From positions 1,550,001-1,614,000 of the forward strand of contig NZ_JAUFPR010000002.1 in the NCBI RefSeq assembly GCF_030409325.1: a stretch of 64,000 bases of DNA. The letters run 5' to 3'. Positions 45,064 to 54,380 of the stretch are shown piece by piece. Position 1 is the stretch's first letter, and each line of letters opens with the position of its first letter. This stretch comes from Mucilaginibacter aquaedulcis (GTDB lineage: Bacteria > Bacteroidota > Bacteroidia > Sphingobacteriales > Sphingobacteriaceae). The notes below the pieces were generated by a model. It saw only the letters and a list, made by a program, of their open reading frames with translations, did not search any database and was not told where the DNA came from. Made by a program: the position numbers and the translations under genes.

Positions 45064-46286
45064 AAGTCTGCCAGGTATGTCCCGTCCTGGTTCACCTGAA
45101 TAGGTAAACTCAGCACGCTCGATGATTCTTTTTTAAAACGGTGGTTCCATGGATAAACAATAATACGGTCACGCCATCCCGGATATTGAAGATCTAGGGT
45201 CCCCAGTGGGTCATAGGGCATTTTAACGTGGCTGCCTTCAAAATAAGCATCCCTGAAAGGCATACAGATATTCTTCGGATATCGGTGCCCTTCCTTATGC
45301 ACAATATAGCCTTCTTCTATCTGGTCATAAAACACCCAAATATCCACAAACGGGAACCGGTAATTAATTCCTGGCGTTTCATCTCCCTCATCCAAGAGCC
45401 AGCATTTGAAATATACAGAACTGGTTTTTGGAAAGATCATTGGACTGATACCCAAAATCCCTTCCTCCCTAATCAATGCGGCGAGTTTCGGAATCATCAA
45501 GCTATGCACCGCAAAATCTACATCATCATCCCATGGCATGATTCCCCCGTGCCTGATAGCCCCGATCAGAGAACCAGCATGCAGAACAAGATCAATTTGA
45601 AGGCGTGAGCAATAACCAGCCAAATAACCGATAATCTTCCGCACGATAGCGCTGTCCTGCTCCCTCCATCTACTATTGGTAAACAAAGCCTTTTTCAGGG
45701 CATTTTGGCGAGACAAGTAACTTGTTGATTTTAAATAATCATATTCACAAATAGCTAACTCGGTGTAATCCACAGTCAGGTCTCCGGAAATGGAAAGTGC
45801 TAAAATCGTCTCGTCCAACGGCATTCGGATAATATCATACTTCAACAATTTTTCGGCACCTTTTCTTGTCAAAAAGTATAAGGGACAGCCAACAAAGTAA
45901 CCTAAAGTACTAGTACAGATTTCCGGGGTCTTATTTTCCTCATCCAGATTTAACCGGTTGTAGGGCAAAAACAGGTCAGCGTCTTCGGGTAGCTGATTGG
46001 CTAAATCCTCGATAAATTCATGGTCTGCTTTCAGCCTTACCTTGTCTTCACAAATCATGCAGACATCCCCTGCGCCATATTCAATAAAATGTTTCCATGT
46101 AAGATAATGGGCTTTGTAATAGTTGGCTTCAAGATCCGTCATCTTCACATCGTACATAGTAAAGAAGTATTCTTCGTCGAAAGAACAAAAAGAATTTTCA
46201 CTGGCAGATGCAATCCTGCTGTTTCCAATTTCGTTGTAAACGTAAAAATCTTCATGATGCCCTGATGTAAGGAAGTATTTATTCAT
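45060..46286 (-). CDS. GT25-like / LicD fusion, candidate lanthipeptide-decorating enzyme
   Basis: This 408-residue protein has two parts. Residues about 1-200 resemble GT25 glycosyltransferases (AGDVCMICEDKVRL matches the acidic cE(D)D site; PYNRLNLDEENKTPEICTST follows). Residues about 215-408 are LicD-like: LVLHAGSLIGAIRHGGIMPW followed by DDDVDFAV, the metal/phosphotransfer motif of LicD and fukutin-type enzymes. LicD enzymes transfer phosphocholine or other phospho-sugar groups. It overlaps LanB upstream and the MG2/plug gene downstream by 4 bp each, so it is an integral member of the lanthipeptide operon. The first His-free GT motif is incomplete, so the N-terminal half may only bind. 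Confidence 0.8.
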   Translation of the reverse strand: MNKYFLTSGHHEDFYVYNEIGNSRIASASENSFCSFDEEYFFTMYDVKMTDLEANYYKAHYLTWKHFIEYGAGDVCMICEDKVRLKADHEFIEDLANQLPEDADLFLPYNRLNLDEENKTPEICTSTLGYFVGCPLYFLTRKGAEKLLKYDIIRMPLDETILALSISGDLTVDYTELAICEYDYLKSTSYLSRQNALKKALFTNSRWREQDSAIVRKIIGYLAGYCSRLQIDLVLHAGSLIGAIRHGGIMPWDDDVDFAVHSLMIPKLAALIREEGILGISPMIFPKTSSVYFKCWLLDEGDETPGINYRFPFVDIWVFYDQIEEGYIVHKEGHRYPKNICMPFRDAYFEGSHVKMPYDPLGTLDLQYPGWRDRIIVYPWNHRFKKESSSVLSLPIQVNQDGTYLADL

Positions 46287-49200
46287 ACAGCATTTTGATT
46301 ACCTTTTATGATAACGGATTGTGAATGATAATAACGTTCTAAAAAGTGATATATAACCAGTTCATATTTTCGCTGTTTACCAATAAACAACCTGTTCATA
46401 AACATATGTATGTAACTCGGTAAAAGACTAAATAGCGCACTTTCCCGCCTTTCAGGAAGTTTTGAGAAAATTTTTCTGATAGTTGAGGCGTTCATAGAGG
46501 ATCTGTGATTAAAGATGACTACACCTTCGGCAATTTCATGGTGTTGATCCATTTCCTGATTCATATGGGAAAAGATAAACCGCTGGTATTTTCGGTAACG
46601 TTCGTTAAGTTTCTTTTGAAGTGATAAGTGTCCGCCGAATTCAAGGAAAAAGCTCTTTTGTATATGGCCCGATAGTGCAAGTTTACCGGCAAGGTCAAAT
46701 TCAAAATCGTTTAAAAGCATGTCTATCCCACGCATGGCAAACAGCATGCGGTATTGCTCACTATCGTCTTCAAGTAAACTGATAAATCTTATAACAGCAA
46801 GGCTGTCATGGAAAAATAGTTCTTCCGCTTCTTCGATCAGCACACCTTTATATCTTTCCAGTTCTCTGGAATAAGTGTCCAGGCAAACTTTTTCGATTAC
46901 GCCGGCTTCCACATGCGGATTTAACAGCTTAAAGAATAGCTCCTGAACAACCTGCTGCTTTTTTAAATCGCTATTAAAAAAACGCAGACGTAAATGAGGT
47001 GACTCGTCCTTTTCCCTGTAACGAATAAAGAAAAAAGATTCAAACAACTGTTGACTAAGGCCATGCTCTATAAACGGGTTAATAACCGTTTTGAGCAAAT
47101 TCTCAGCAGTTTTACCGCCACAGTAAATTTTAAAATATAGCCATTCGCTGTGTGGCGTAAAATTCCGTTTAACAAGGCCTGCATTAAAGTCGAGCCTGCT
47201 AAGAGCCTGATCGGCATGATTGCCTTGACCGGAAAAGATTGGAATAATTATTTCGTTTGTAAAAGGCTGTTTTTGATTGTCAGTAACCACAAAATTTTCC
47301 TCGTTTACAAGAAATTCTTCAATTACGAGGCGCCTGTTTCTTTTCAGGTAATGCAAAAACAAGCTTACCCCTCTTTCTTCTTCAAAGTCGATCAGCAAGT
47401 CGTTATCACGCTCTTTATAAACAACCCGCGATGGAATACCCCTTTTTGCACAATAGTTTTTCAAATAGGATAACCGTTCTGAACTTTCTTGGGGCGTACC
47501 TGTTAATTCTGTTTCTTCAATTTTCCATGTGGCTTTTCTTACAACTATATTTTTGTATACAACACGGGGTAAGTGGGGCAAAGTTGCTAAAAGCCCCCAA
47601 TCCCATAAAACAGGGCTGGAAAAGCCCTGAAATTGTAAGTCACATAGAAACTTATAAATAGGCAGGCCTCCGGATAAAAAGTTGTGTGCAACCGTCAAAC
47701 GCGGTATCACTTGTTTGTTATGTTTTTTACTGAAAAGTATAACGCTATCTTTCACCAATCGAATAACCAGGTCATCAATCGGCAATTGCTCTTCCAGGGC
47801 AATGCCTGACTTTCCAACATATGGGATCTCATATTTTCTGAATACCGGCCTTAAAAGTATATTGCCCACTCTCGCCTGGGGCAAATGAACAATCTCCGCA
47901 AATATCACTTCAGGTTGCTGGCTTTCTTCCTGGCGTATGATTTCCTGAACCGCCTGATTTATTTTTTCACATCCGTGTGCAAACCGCCCCATCAGCCTTG
48001 CTCCCGACGGTCCGTCAACTGAAGACAAAGAAAACAGAAAATTATCTTTGTTCAGTTTCTCATTTGCACGAAACAAGCTTCCCATTATATACATGCTATT
48101 GGGGTAGTTCGGTGTGCTTTTTTTGGGAATTATTCTATTCAGATCATCTTCGGTAATCTCAATTTGCCTGGCACCGGTGCTCAAAAAATGATGATACTTG
48201 TCTATAACATACCTGACAATATAGTCTACTTCGTAAAATGCTGAATCTTGTAATTCGTTTTCAGGAAGATTGTCTATCAATTCATCAAATCCGCTCACAC
48301 CAGAATTTATTCCTGCATAACCTATCCCAATATCTGCATCCAGTGCCATCGCTAAAGGAACCTGCGCATCGCCGTATTTAGATTTAAATCTTTCCCTGAA
48401 CGATTCCAGTTCGGGATTGCTTCTCTTTCTCGAAATTAACATTAACCGCGAAACCTGATCTACGATTTCTTCTACCAGAAGGTCCTCCATTTGATTTTGC
48501 ATCATTTCAGGAAAAAGATCAACCTGAAACAGCTGCTTCGGAAAAGCAAAGGGTTCACTTCGCTCATACATTAGCAATTCTCGCAGCTTTTGTTCAACCT
48601 CTATGAAAAAATCAATGCCTGATCGGGGATTTGCTAAAGAATGACTTATATCCCTCATCTGCCGCTTTAGCTCTTCACTCTCCGGAACAATATCTAATTT
48701 ATCAATAAGTTGATTGAAGGGTTCGCAGCCGGTGACGCAAGGCTCCAGTTCTGAACTCAATATTTTTTCCTCTATCAAACTAAGTATAAATACCCTTGCT
48801 TCATCCTCTTCCACATCTTCTAGTTCTCTTACCTCTGGAATCAATTCCTTGATTGTCGCACCATTCGACGCTCTTTTTAGTACGGCATGCAGATAGGGGT
48901 TCCCATTTACAGAACTCAGCTGATAGGTTCTCTTATTATTTAGAATCCTGTATTCTACATACCTGATCTTATCCTGCAAATAGTATAATGTGTTGTTCGT
49001 ATAAAGTTTAACTTCTTCTGTTAGTAAGGATTGCGAGGTTATGGCTTCAGTCATTGCCGTGACAAAATTCATATCCAGTCGTACATGCCGTTTGTGTTCT
49101 TCGCTTTCTTTGAGAACCAGGCTTGTTTCAGCCCGGCCTACAGCGAGTAAACTACAGCCGGCTAAAGTGCCGTAAGGTGTTGCCCTTGTGCAACTCCTCA

Positions 49201-49411
49201 ACCAATACTTACTTAAGGTTTCCGCTATTTTCCCACCGTTATTGAACCCTGTTTTACGCACCTCCGTCCAAAAATCAGGAGATGATAAATAAAGTCCCTC
49301 CATAAATAAAGGAGAATAGTTATGGCCGGAAAGCTGATATGCCAGGCGAACACTTTGTAACGGCGTTCTTAGGAGAACGAAAGGAAAGGGTTTAAAAGCT
49401 ATCTCACGCAT
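46283..49411 (-). CDS. lanB: Class I lanthipeptide dehydratase, full length
   Basis: This 1042-residue protein joins both LanB parts. The glutamylation domain (about 1-740) carries SCTRATPYGTLAGCSLLAVG, comparable to the RxTPfGlfaG motif. The C-terminal glutamate-elimination (SpaB_C) domain starts near 765 (EWLYFKIYCGGKTAENLLK, then SFFFIRYREKDESPHLRLRF). It dehydrates Ser and Thr of the precursor using glutamyl-tRNA. The gene lies 3 bp after lanC and overlaps the GT25/LicD gene. It is AT-richer than the second LanB at the right edge. Confidence 0.95.
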   Translation of the reverse strand: MREIAFKPFPFVLLRTPLQSVRLAYQLSGHNYSPLFMEGLYLSSPDFWTEVRKTGFNNGGKIAETLSKYWLRSCTRATPYGTLAGCSLLAVGRAETSLVLKESEEHKRHVRLDMNFVTAMTEAITSQSLLTEEVKLYTNNTLYYLQDKIRYVEYRILNNKRTYQLSSVNGNPYLHAVLKRASNGATIKELIPEVRELEDVEEDEARVFILSLIEEKILSSELEPCVTGCEPFNQLIDKLDIVPESEELKRQMRDISHSLANPRSGIDFFIEVEQKLRELLMYERSEPFAFPKQLFQVDLFPEMMQNQMEDLLVEEIVDQVSRLMLISRKRSNPELESFRERFKSKYGDAQVPLAMALDADIGIGYAGINSGVSGFDELIDNLPENELQDSAFYEVDYIVRYVIDKYHHFLSTGARQIEITEDDLNRIIPKKSTPNYPNSMYIMGSLFRANEKLNKDNFLFSLSSVDGPSGARLMGRFAHGCEKINQAVQEIIRQEESQQPEVIFAEIVHLPQARVGNILLRPVFRKYEIPYVGKSGIALEEQLPIDDLVIRLVKDSVILFSKKHNKQVIPRLTVAHNFLSGGLPIYKFLCDLQFQGFSSPVLWDWGLLATLPHLPRVVYKNIVVRKATWKIEETELTGTPQESSERLSYLKNYCAKRGIPSRVVYKERDNDLLIDFEEERGVSLFLHYLKRNRRLVIEEFLVNEENFVVTDNQKQPFTNEIIIPIFSGQGNHADQALSRLDFNAGLVKRNFTPHSEWLYFKIYCGGKTAENLLKTVINPFIEHGLSQQLFESFFFIRYREKDESPHLRLRFFNSDLKKQQVVQELFFKLLNPHVEAGVIEKVCLDTYSRELERYKGVLIEEAEELFFHDSLAVIRFISLLEDDSEQYRMLFAMRGIDMLLNDFEFDLAGKLALSGHIQKSFFLEFGGHLSLQKKLNERYRKYQRFIFSHMNQEMDQHHEIAEGVVIFNHRSSMNASTIRKIFSKLPERRESALFSLLPSYIHMFMNRLFIGKQRKYELVIYHFLERYYHSQSVIIKGNQNAV

Positions 49412-49414
49412 CTG

Positions 49415-50587
49415 TCAGTCATTTAACAGTAAACAATAGTCCCAGCTGAAATCTCCGGTTAAATAACTTAATAACACCAAACCTATCCCGGCTGCGCCTC
49501 CCAGTAGTCCGTAAACGTTCTCATACCGGGGAGCCGTATCAAAACGATACATCATGTAACCTGCAACTCCTTTCTCAAAAACCCGAAAATCAAGCGTTAC
49601 GTCCAACCAATATTCAGCAGCTGATTTGAATACCTCTTTTTTCGTATAAAACCACATTTTATTATAAACATGAGCGATGCCTGCCGAACCATGGCAAATA
49701 CAGGCATCCATGACTCCTGTATCTTTTGGCAGTCTCCTTCTGCAGGACCTTTCCAAAATATCTTCTGCGAACATTTTAAGTTTAAAATCGTTCAGTACCA
49801 AAGCGGCCTGATAAAGGGTAAAGCCGGTACCGATATCTCCATAGCACCATGCTAACCGGGAATCAGGCATAGCGCCGTACCTGTTATTTTTCACCATACT
49901 CGGAAAAGTGCCCTGTAAACTACCCTGGTAAACTAAATAACTGCTTATTTTATTCGCGATGTACCGACTCTCGTCAACACAAATACCCATGCTGATACAC
50001 TGAATGCAAAATTTAAGAATACTCGGAACGCCATGCGCCAAACCCAGGTTTACGTCTTCCAAAACAACTTTTTTACCGGCAAAATCATAGGCTGCTAACG
50101 CACTGCCCTGATCTTGCCCGATGAGTTGCAGCTTAAGAATTTGAAATACCTGAGAAAAATAGTTTTGCCTTTCAGCGGGGTTTTGATATAGTAAATAATA
50201 AGCAATCCCTAACCCCCCATGTAAAAAATCATAATTACCTGCGTTCAAAAAGGTTAGGCTTGCTTCTTCAAGCATGGCATCTCTGTTGCAAATAGATGCG
50301 GTGTCATCATCATCCAGAACAGCCTCTTGCTGGTTCAGAAATCTGAAAAACCAGTTTACACCAGCCAGACCGTTACAAAACGTAGGATTTGCTATCGTAA
50401 AGGAATTTTCCGCAAGCTGCTGAATTTCCTCATGAAACTCGGTTAGCGCGCTGAGGTCACCGTATCTCTTTTGATACAAATATTTAAAAAGAAGAAATCC
50501 TGCATTTCCGCCTAGTAAAGAAAGTTTTTGATGTTGATGGCAATCGATCTCCTTAAACAGAGAATGAATGACTTCTTCTTTAAACAT
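49415..50587 (-). CDS. lanC: Lanthionine cyclase LanC
   Basis: This 390-residue protein has the toroid repeats and zinc site of LanC: WCYGDIGTG (first Cys), ACICHGSAGIAH (Cys-His pair), plus the repeated Gly motifs FLHGGLGIAYYLL and LGLAHGVPSIL. It adds Cys thiols to dehydro-residues to close (methyl)lanthionine rings. It lies between the precursor gene (118 bp upstream) and lanB (3 bp downstream). All three zinc ligands are present, so it should be active. Confidence 0.95.
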   Translation of the reverse strand: MFKEEVIHSLFKEIDCHQHQKLSLLGGNAGFLLFKYLYQKRYGDLSALTEFHEEIQQLAENSFTIANPTFCNGLAGVNWFFRFLNQQEAVLDDDDTASICNRDAMLEEASLTFLNAGNYDFLHGGLGIAYYLLYQNPAERQNYFSQVFQILKLQLIGQDQGSALAAYDFAGKKVVLEDVNLGLAHGVPSILKFCIQCISMGICVDESRYIANKISSYLVYQGSLQGTFPSMVKNNRYGAMPDSRLAWCYGDIGTGFTLYQAALVLNDFKLKMFAEDILERSCRRRLPKDTGVMDACICHGSAGIAHVYNKMWFYTKKEVFKSAAEYWLDVTLDFRVFEKGVAGYMMYRFDTAPRYENVYGLLGGAAGIGLVLLSYLTGDFSWDYCLLLND

Positions 50588-50705
50588 GTTATTAGTTACT
50601 GATCAACCGGCTATTAACAACAAAATCACTCCATAAGTCGGTCAATAACTAACCTGATACTATTGCTCTTTTTGGAACGTTTTCGAATTTTTAACGCATA
50701 AAAAA

Positions 50706-50939
50706 TTATTTTCCGCACAACTGAACCCTGGATAAACAGTTTTCGCAAGTATCCTCGAACATCCCTGATTCACAAAATGGTGAACAGTTTAAGGTGTCGC
50801 ATTCATCCAGAGAGCCTGATCCATAGGTGGGATCATCGCCTCCGCCACCTCTTATTTTTTGAAGATCTTGCCTTGATAGAGAAGCGATTTTTTCCTTTGA
50901 TAATTCAAGCCTTGAGGCATTTAATTTGATTTTTTTCAT
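50706..50939 (-). CDS. lanA: Class I lanthipeptide precursor
   Basis: This 77-residue peptide has a Bacteroidota-type leader (KKIKLNASRLELSKEKIASL, then SRQDLQKIR) ending in GGGG at 31-34, a C39-type cleavage site. The core from residue 35 has six Cys (47, 52, 56, 65, 68, 75) and eight Ser/Thr (T38, S41, S43, T49, S53, S58, T64, S70), enough for up to six rings. It ends in CGK. It is the first gene of the operon; lanC and lanB follow. The core is acidic and does not match a lantibiotic I can name. Confidence 0.92.
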   Translation of the reverse strand: MKKIKLNASRLELSKEKIASLSRQDLQKIRGGGGDDPTYGSGSLDECDTLNCSPFCESGMFEDTCENCLSRVQLCGK

Positions 50940-52526
50940 TAGATATTATGTGTTTAAGGTTTAGTTTTAAAATGAATCGGGTAATAAATCACCGTTCCGG
51001 TTAAATCAACCAAAATGATACATAAAACGCCCGAATCATATTTAATTATGCAGCAATAATAAGAAATAATAACATCAAAAAGAGCAATTATTGAAATATT
51101 TTAATTATTTAATACTAATCGTATTTATACAGAACGGATTCATTTTCTGATTTAAGTATACCGGATTTAAACCCACCTAAACAACTATTTAATAATCAAT
51201 ATATTAAAGATTTATTTCTCCACTTACTAACTGTAAATGTTTGGAAAAACACAGTAAGGACAATGAAAAAGTCAGCGGTGCCCTTATTTTTATAAATTCA
51301 GATAATATATATTTAATATAATATTAATATTCAATTAACATAAATTGAATATTACCAGCGATAATACCTAGACCAACCTTCAACTCCTGACAATTTCAGA
51401 TTACGTTACGCTCAAATATGTGTTAGATATTAGATTTGAAACCTGGTCGGTCTGGCTATTAGTAACGGAGATGAAATGCAAAAAGAAACGAGGACATATT
51501 TGAGCTTGATTAACCATGATGAACGGTGTCGTATTTTTTACCGCGATCAATTCCTTACAATGAGTCATTTCCATCTGCAAACCTGTGAAAAATCGTCTCC
51601 CCAATTTAAGTCTGTATTTAAAATGCAGACTAAACTATCTTGGTTTGTCGATGAATCAAAGGGGATCCAATCGATCATTGAGCTGAAATCCGTGCTCAAT
51701 AACTTTAAGGTATAAACTATTTCTTCTGAGGAGTCTTTTTCAATTAAAATAGTTTCCAATTCTGCTTATAGTTTTCTGTGTACAAATCAACTAATGTCAT
51801 GTCGTATTATTTTGCTTTAAAATGCCCTTTTGATAAAATTAATGCTTCGTCTGACGAAATTATAGGAGGAATGTTATTTTGTCGATTGATTATGGGCCCG
51901 ACGTAGATAGCTAAAGGATTGTAAATCGATTTATTAAATTTTACTTCAAAAAAATGTTTATTTTTCAATAGTTTAACGGCATCTATAAGTATTAAATCAA
52001 CATTAGGAAACATTCACCGCTAGAGGTAAAGCGCCGTCAGAAGATTGATGCCAGGACTGAGGAATTAAAGCAGTTGTATGGTGCTTTCTCGAGTATTCGG
52101 ACATTTGGGGCAGATCAACGATTATAAGGATTATTTGGAAGGCGGACAGTTTGACGAAATTATTCGTAAGCAGTATGGCTGGCGTCCGGGGAAGATCAGT
52201 TACCATCTTTTTAATGAGACGGAAGCAGGATAAGGATGATAACCTGGAAGTTATTGAAAAGCGTATGAGACAGTTTGGCCAACAGTAAATTCATCTAATG
52301 CCCTACGATAAATTATTGGAGTATCAAGTAAAAAATATCTTGAACGTGTCGGTTTCTCGGAAATTAAGTAGTCAATTCCAGATTAGGACATAACTCCTTC
52401 GGTTTGGTCTATCCACTTTTCAACATGAGAAATTTCCAGATATCAGCACTATACAAAAGTGATGGTTGACTTGATGATTCCTACACCATTGCGATGCGAT
52501 AAAGTATCAATCACAAATGTGGAGCA
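50940..52526. other. AT-rich region upstream of lanA with gene remnants
   Basis: About 1.6 kb contain no convincing intact gene. 50940-51400 is extremely AT-rich and presumably holds the lanA promoter, but I find no exact TAnnTTTG box at proper spacing. 51400-51760 has overlapping short frames on both strands with no recognisable product. 51807-52013 (minus) is a 68-residue frame of doubtful status. 52020-52233 is a frameshifted remnant. Confidence 0.5.
52020..52233 (+). pseudogene. Frameshifted gene remnant
   Basis: One frame reads RRQKIDARTEELKQLYGAFS and, after a one-base shift near 52110, another reads QINDYKDYLEGGQFDEIIRK then QYGWRPGKISYHLF, ending in TAA at 52231-52233. The joined sequence looks like the C-terminus of a real protein whose family I cannot name. 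Confidence 0.4.
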
Positions 52527-53393
52527 CTACGGCAACGTTTCCGGAGCATAAATACCGAAAGGGCCGGATGGCAGATCTGAATATAAAATTTTTATAAAAG
52601 CGATGTCCTGACTGGAAAGATCATTATTCCAGGGCGTTGATGTTTGAGCTTTGATTAATGGCGCAGCAAATGAATAACACATAATAGAATCTTCATCGAA
52701 TTTCAGCCAATTAACTTCGTTCCTGGCGTAACGATAAAAAATATTTCGTTCTACTTCAATACTGTCCCACGGTGGATCTTCGTAACGTTTGTCCATATAG
52801 TAAGCATAAACCTTACTCGAATCCCAGGGAATAGCCGAATCCGGATTTTGGTGTTCATGAACCAATCCCAAGGTATGTCCAAGTTCATGCAAAACCATTG
52901 CACGTCTCACTTTCCAGTTATAGGCCCGGTCGATATATCCAATTAATGTAGTCGCTGCGTCCTGTCCTAAATTTAAACAATCCCGTCCGACGCGTGATTG
53001 AGAAATTGACCCGGTGAATCGTATCCGAATATCTGCTGAATCCGGTGAATCCTTGTCCAAAAATTCAAATTGGATTTTATGCGTATTTGTATTTTCGATC
53101 AGGGATGAAGCATTTATCCACTCCTGTGCAAACTCCCGCACACAGCTTTGCTGAAATGGAGATCCGTTAAAGAATTTTACGGTTAATATTAATGCCTTTC
53201 CTCTAACTGTTGGCCAGACAAGAGCTTTTGGAGCAGCTGAAATAAAATTATTCTCCCACGGAGGAATTACTTTATCGGAATACACCTCCGTGCATATAGG
53301 AGGACCATTGAAGGCCTTTTCATGTTCGCAGCCAGCCACTGCGATGGATAAACCACAGTAAACCCCTAAGATTTTGAGCTTAACCCAGGTCAT
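52527..53393 (-). CDS. Astacin-like (M12A) zinc metalloprotease lipoprotein
   Basis: This 288-residue protein has a lipobox (SIAVAGC). The metzincin zinc site is LHELGHTLGLVHEHQNPD (HExxHxxGxxHEH), with the Met-turn DSIMCYSFA. An earlier RGKALILTVKFF strand and a WKVRRAMVLHE lead-in are usual for astacins. No long propeptide is seen. It is the last gene of a three-gene unit and overlaps the upstream lipoprotein gene by 4 bp. It is probably displayed on the cell surface or in the periplasm; the substrate is unknown. Confidence 0.88.
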   Translation of the reverse strand: MTWVKLKILGVYCGLSIAVAGCEHEKAFNGPPICTEVYSDKVIPPWENNFISAAPKALVWPTVRGKALILTVKFFNGSPFQQSCVREFAQEWINASSLIENTNTHKIQFEFLDKDSPDSADIRIRFTGSISQSRVGRDCLNLGQDAATTLIGYIDRAYNWKVRRAMVLHELGHTLGLVHEHQNPDSAIPWDSSKVYAYYMDKRYEDPPWDSIEVERNIFYRYARNEVNWLKFDEDSIMCYSFAAPLIKAQTSTPWNNDLSSQDIAFIKILYSDLPSGPFGIYAPETLP

Positions 53394-54379
53394 TTTAGTC
53401 GCATAATTAAATTCACAGGAGCACCTCCCAATAAAACACTATCCCGCGCCAGTAATTTACCATTTTTAAAAGCTAACTGTGCCAATACGTAATATTTACC
53501 TTCAGGAATATTCATAATACTGCCCTTCCCCGTTACATCCGTTTGGATTGAATAATTGCTGGCTTCACAGGTGTCCCTGGCAAAAGCTATCTTGGAGGTG
53601 AATAGGCAGAAACTTCCGCCGGCAATACTGCTTCCGTTGGCATCAGTAAGTTGGACTGAAAGGCTGGTTGACGGAGAAGACATAGCAGGCGGTTTCAACT
53701 TAAAGGTTTTCGATAGCAAATTCCGGGCAGTAATTACAATCTTGGCAGTATCACTATAAACCACATTGTTGATGGTCAGTTTTGCAAGTGCGTAATAAGT
53801 GTTAGGTGTAACATTAAAGACTGAAGCATGGCCAAGTTCGTCACTACTGATACCTGAATAATTCGAACCATCGCAAACACCTGTTCTCATAGCAACAGGA
53901 GAGGCCCCGAAACACAGCGCAGCGCCTTTCAGTGGGTTACCCTTTTCATCCTGGATTGTAGCCAACAAACCGGTTTGGTCCGTTTGCTGTAAAGAAGCCT
54001 GTAGAACATACTTTTCCTGTGGCAATTGTAACGCCGCTGATTGGGCGATAAATGTTGCTGTGGTGGTGACCTCCTTGTAAAACACAATATAAGTCTTCGC
54101 AGAATTCAGTTGCGTGAACTTAAAATACCCGTCTGCATCCGTTGTCGTGCTGTAAAGGAAATTAAGTCCATCGTAGTTTTCACTGAAGCAAATGTATACA
54201 GTTTTAGAAGCTAAAGGTTTATCAATCACATTCTGGGATAGGGTGTCTGTCAGCTGAAGTTTGCCGAATAGATACGCTGGCACGCCAGTGGGACTACTGT
54301 CTTTAAAAGTGTTGTATTTAGAGCATGCGATCACTAAAAGTAGCATAATCGCGGCTGCTGATATTAGGATTTTTTTCAT
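53390..54379 (-). CDS. Lipoprotein with three CnaB-like beta-sandwich domains
   Basis: This 329-residue protein has a lipobox (LLVIACSKY) and then three similar domains of about 90-100 residues. Each opens with a strand/turn such as LQLTDTLSQN, ATIQDEKGNPLKGAALCFGA and VQLTDANGSSIAGGSFCLFT, and ends in a YYVLAQL- or YYALAKL-type strand. The last two also share a GxC-D/E-xSNYS block. These look like prealbumin/CnaB-type adhesion or scaffold modules. The gene lies between the outer-membrane-like protein (1-bp gap) and the astacin-like protease. Confidence 0.75.
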   Translation of the reverse strand: MKKILISAAAIMLLLVIACSKYNTFKDSSPTGVPAYLFGKLQLTDTLSQNVIDKPLASKTVYICFSENYDGLNFLYSTTTDADGYFKFTQLNSAKTYIVFYKEVTTTATFIAQSAALQLPQEKYVLQASLQQTDQTGLLATIQDEKGNPLKGAALCFGASPVAMRTGVCDGSNYSGISSDELGHASVFNVTPNTYYALAKLTINNVVYSDTAKIVITARNLLSKTFKLKPPAMSSPSTSLSVQLTDANGSSIAGGSFCLFTSKIAFARDTCEASNYSIQTDVTGKGSIMNIPEGKYYVLAQLAFKNGKLLARDSVLLGGAPVNLIMRLK

Positions 54380-54380
54380 A

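Noticed and set aside
51476..51759. Overlapping 79-residue (plus) and 64-residue (minus) frames upstream of lanA
   Set aside because: They contradict each other, neither has a recognisable domain, a lanthipeptide leader or a Cys-rich core, so neither is reported as a gene.
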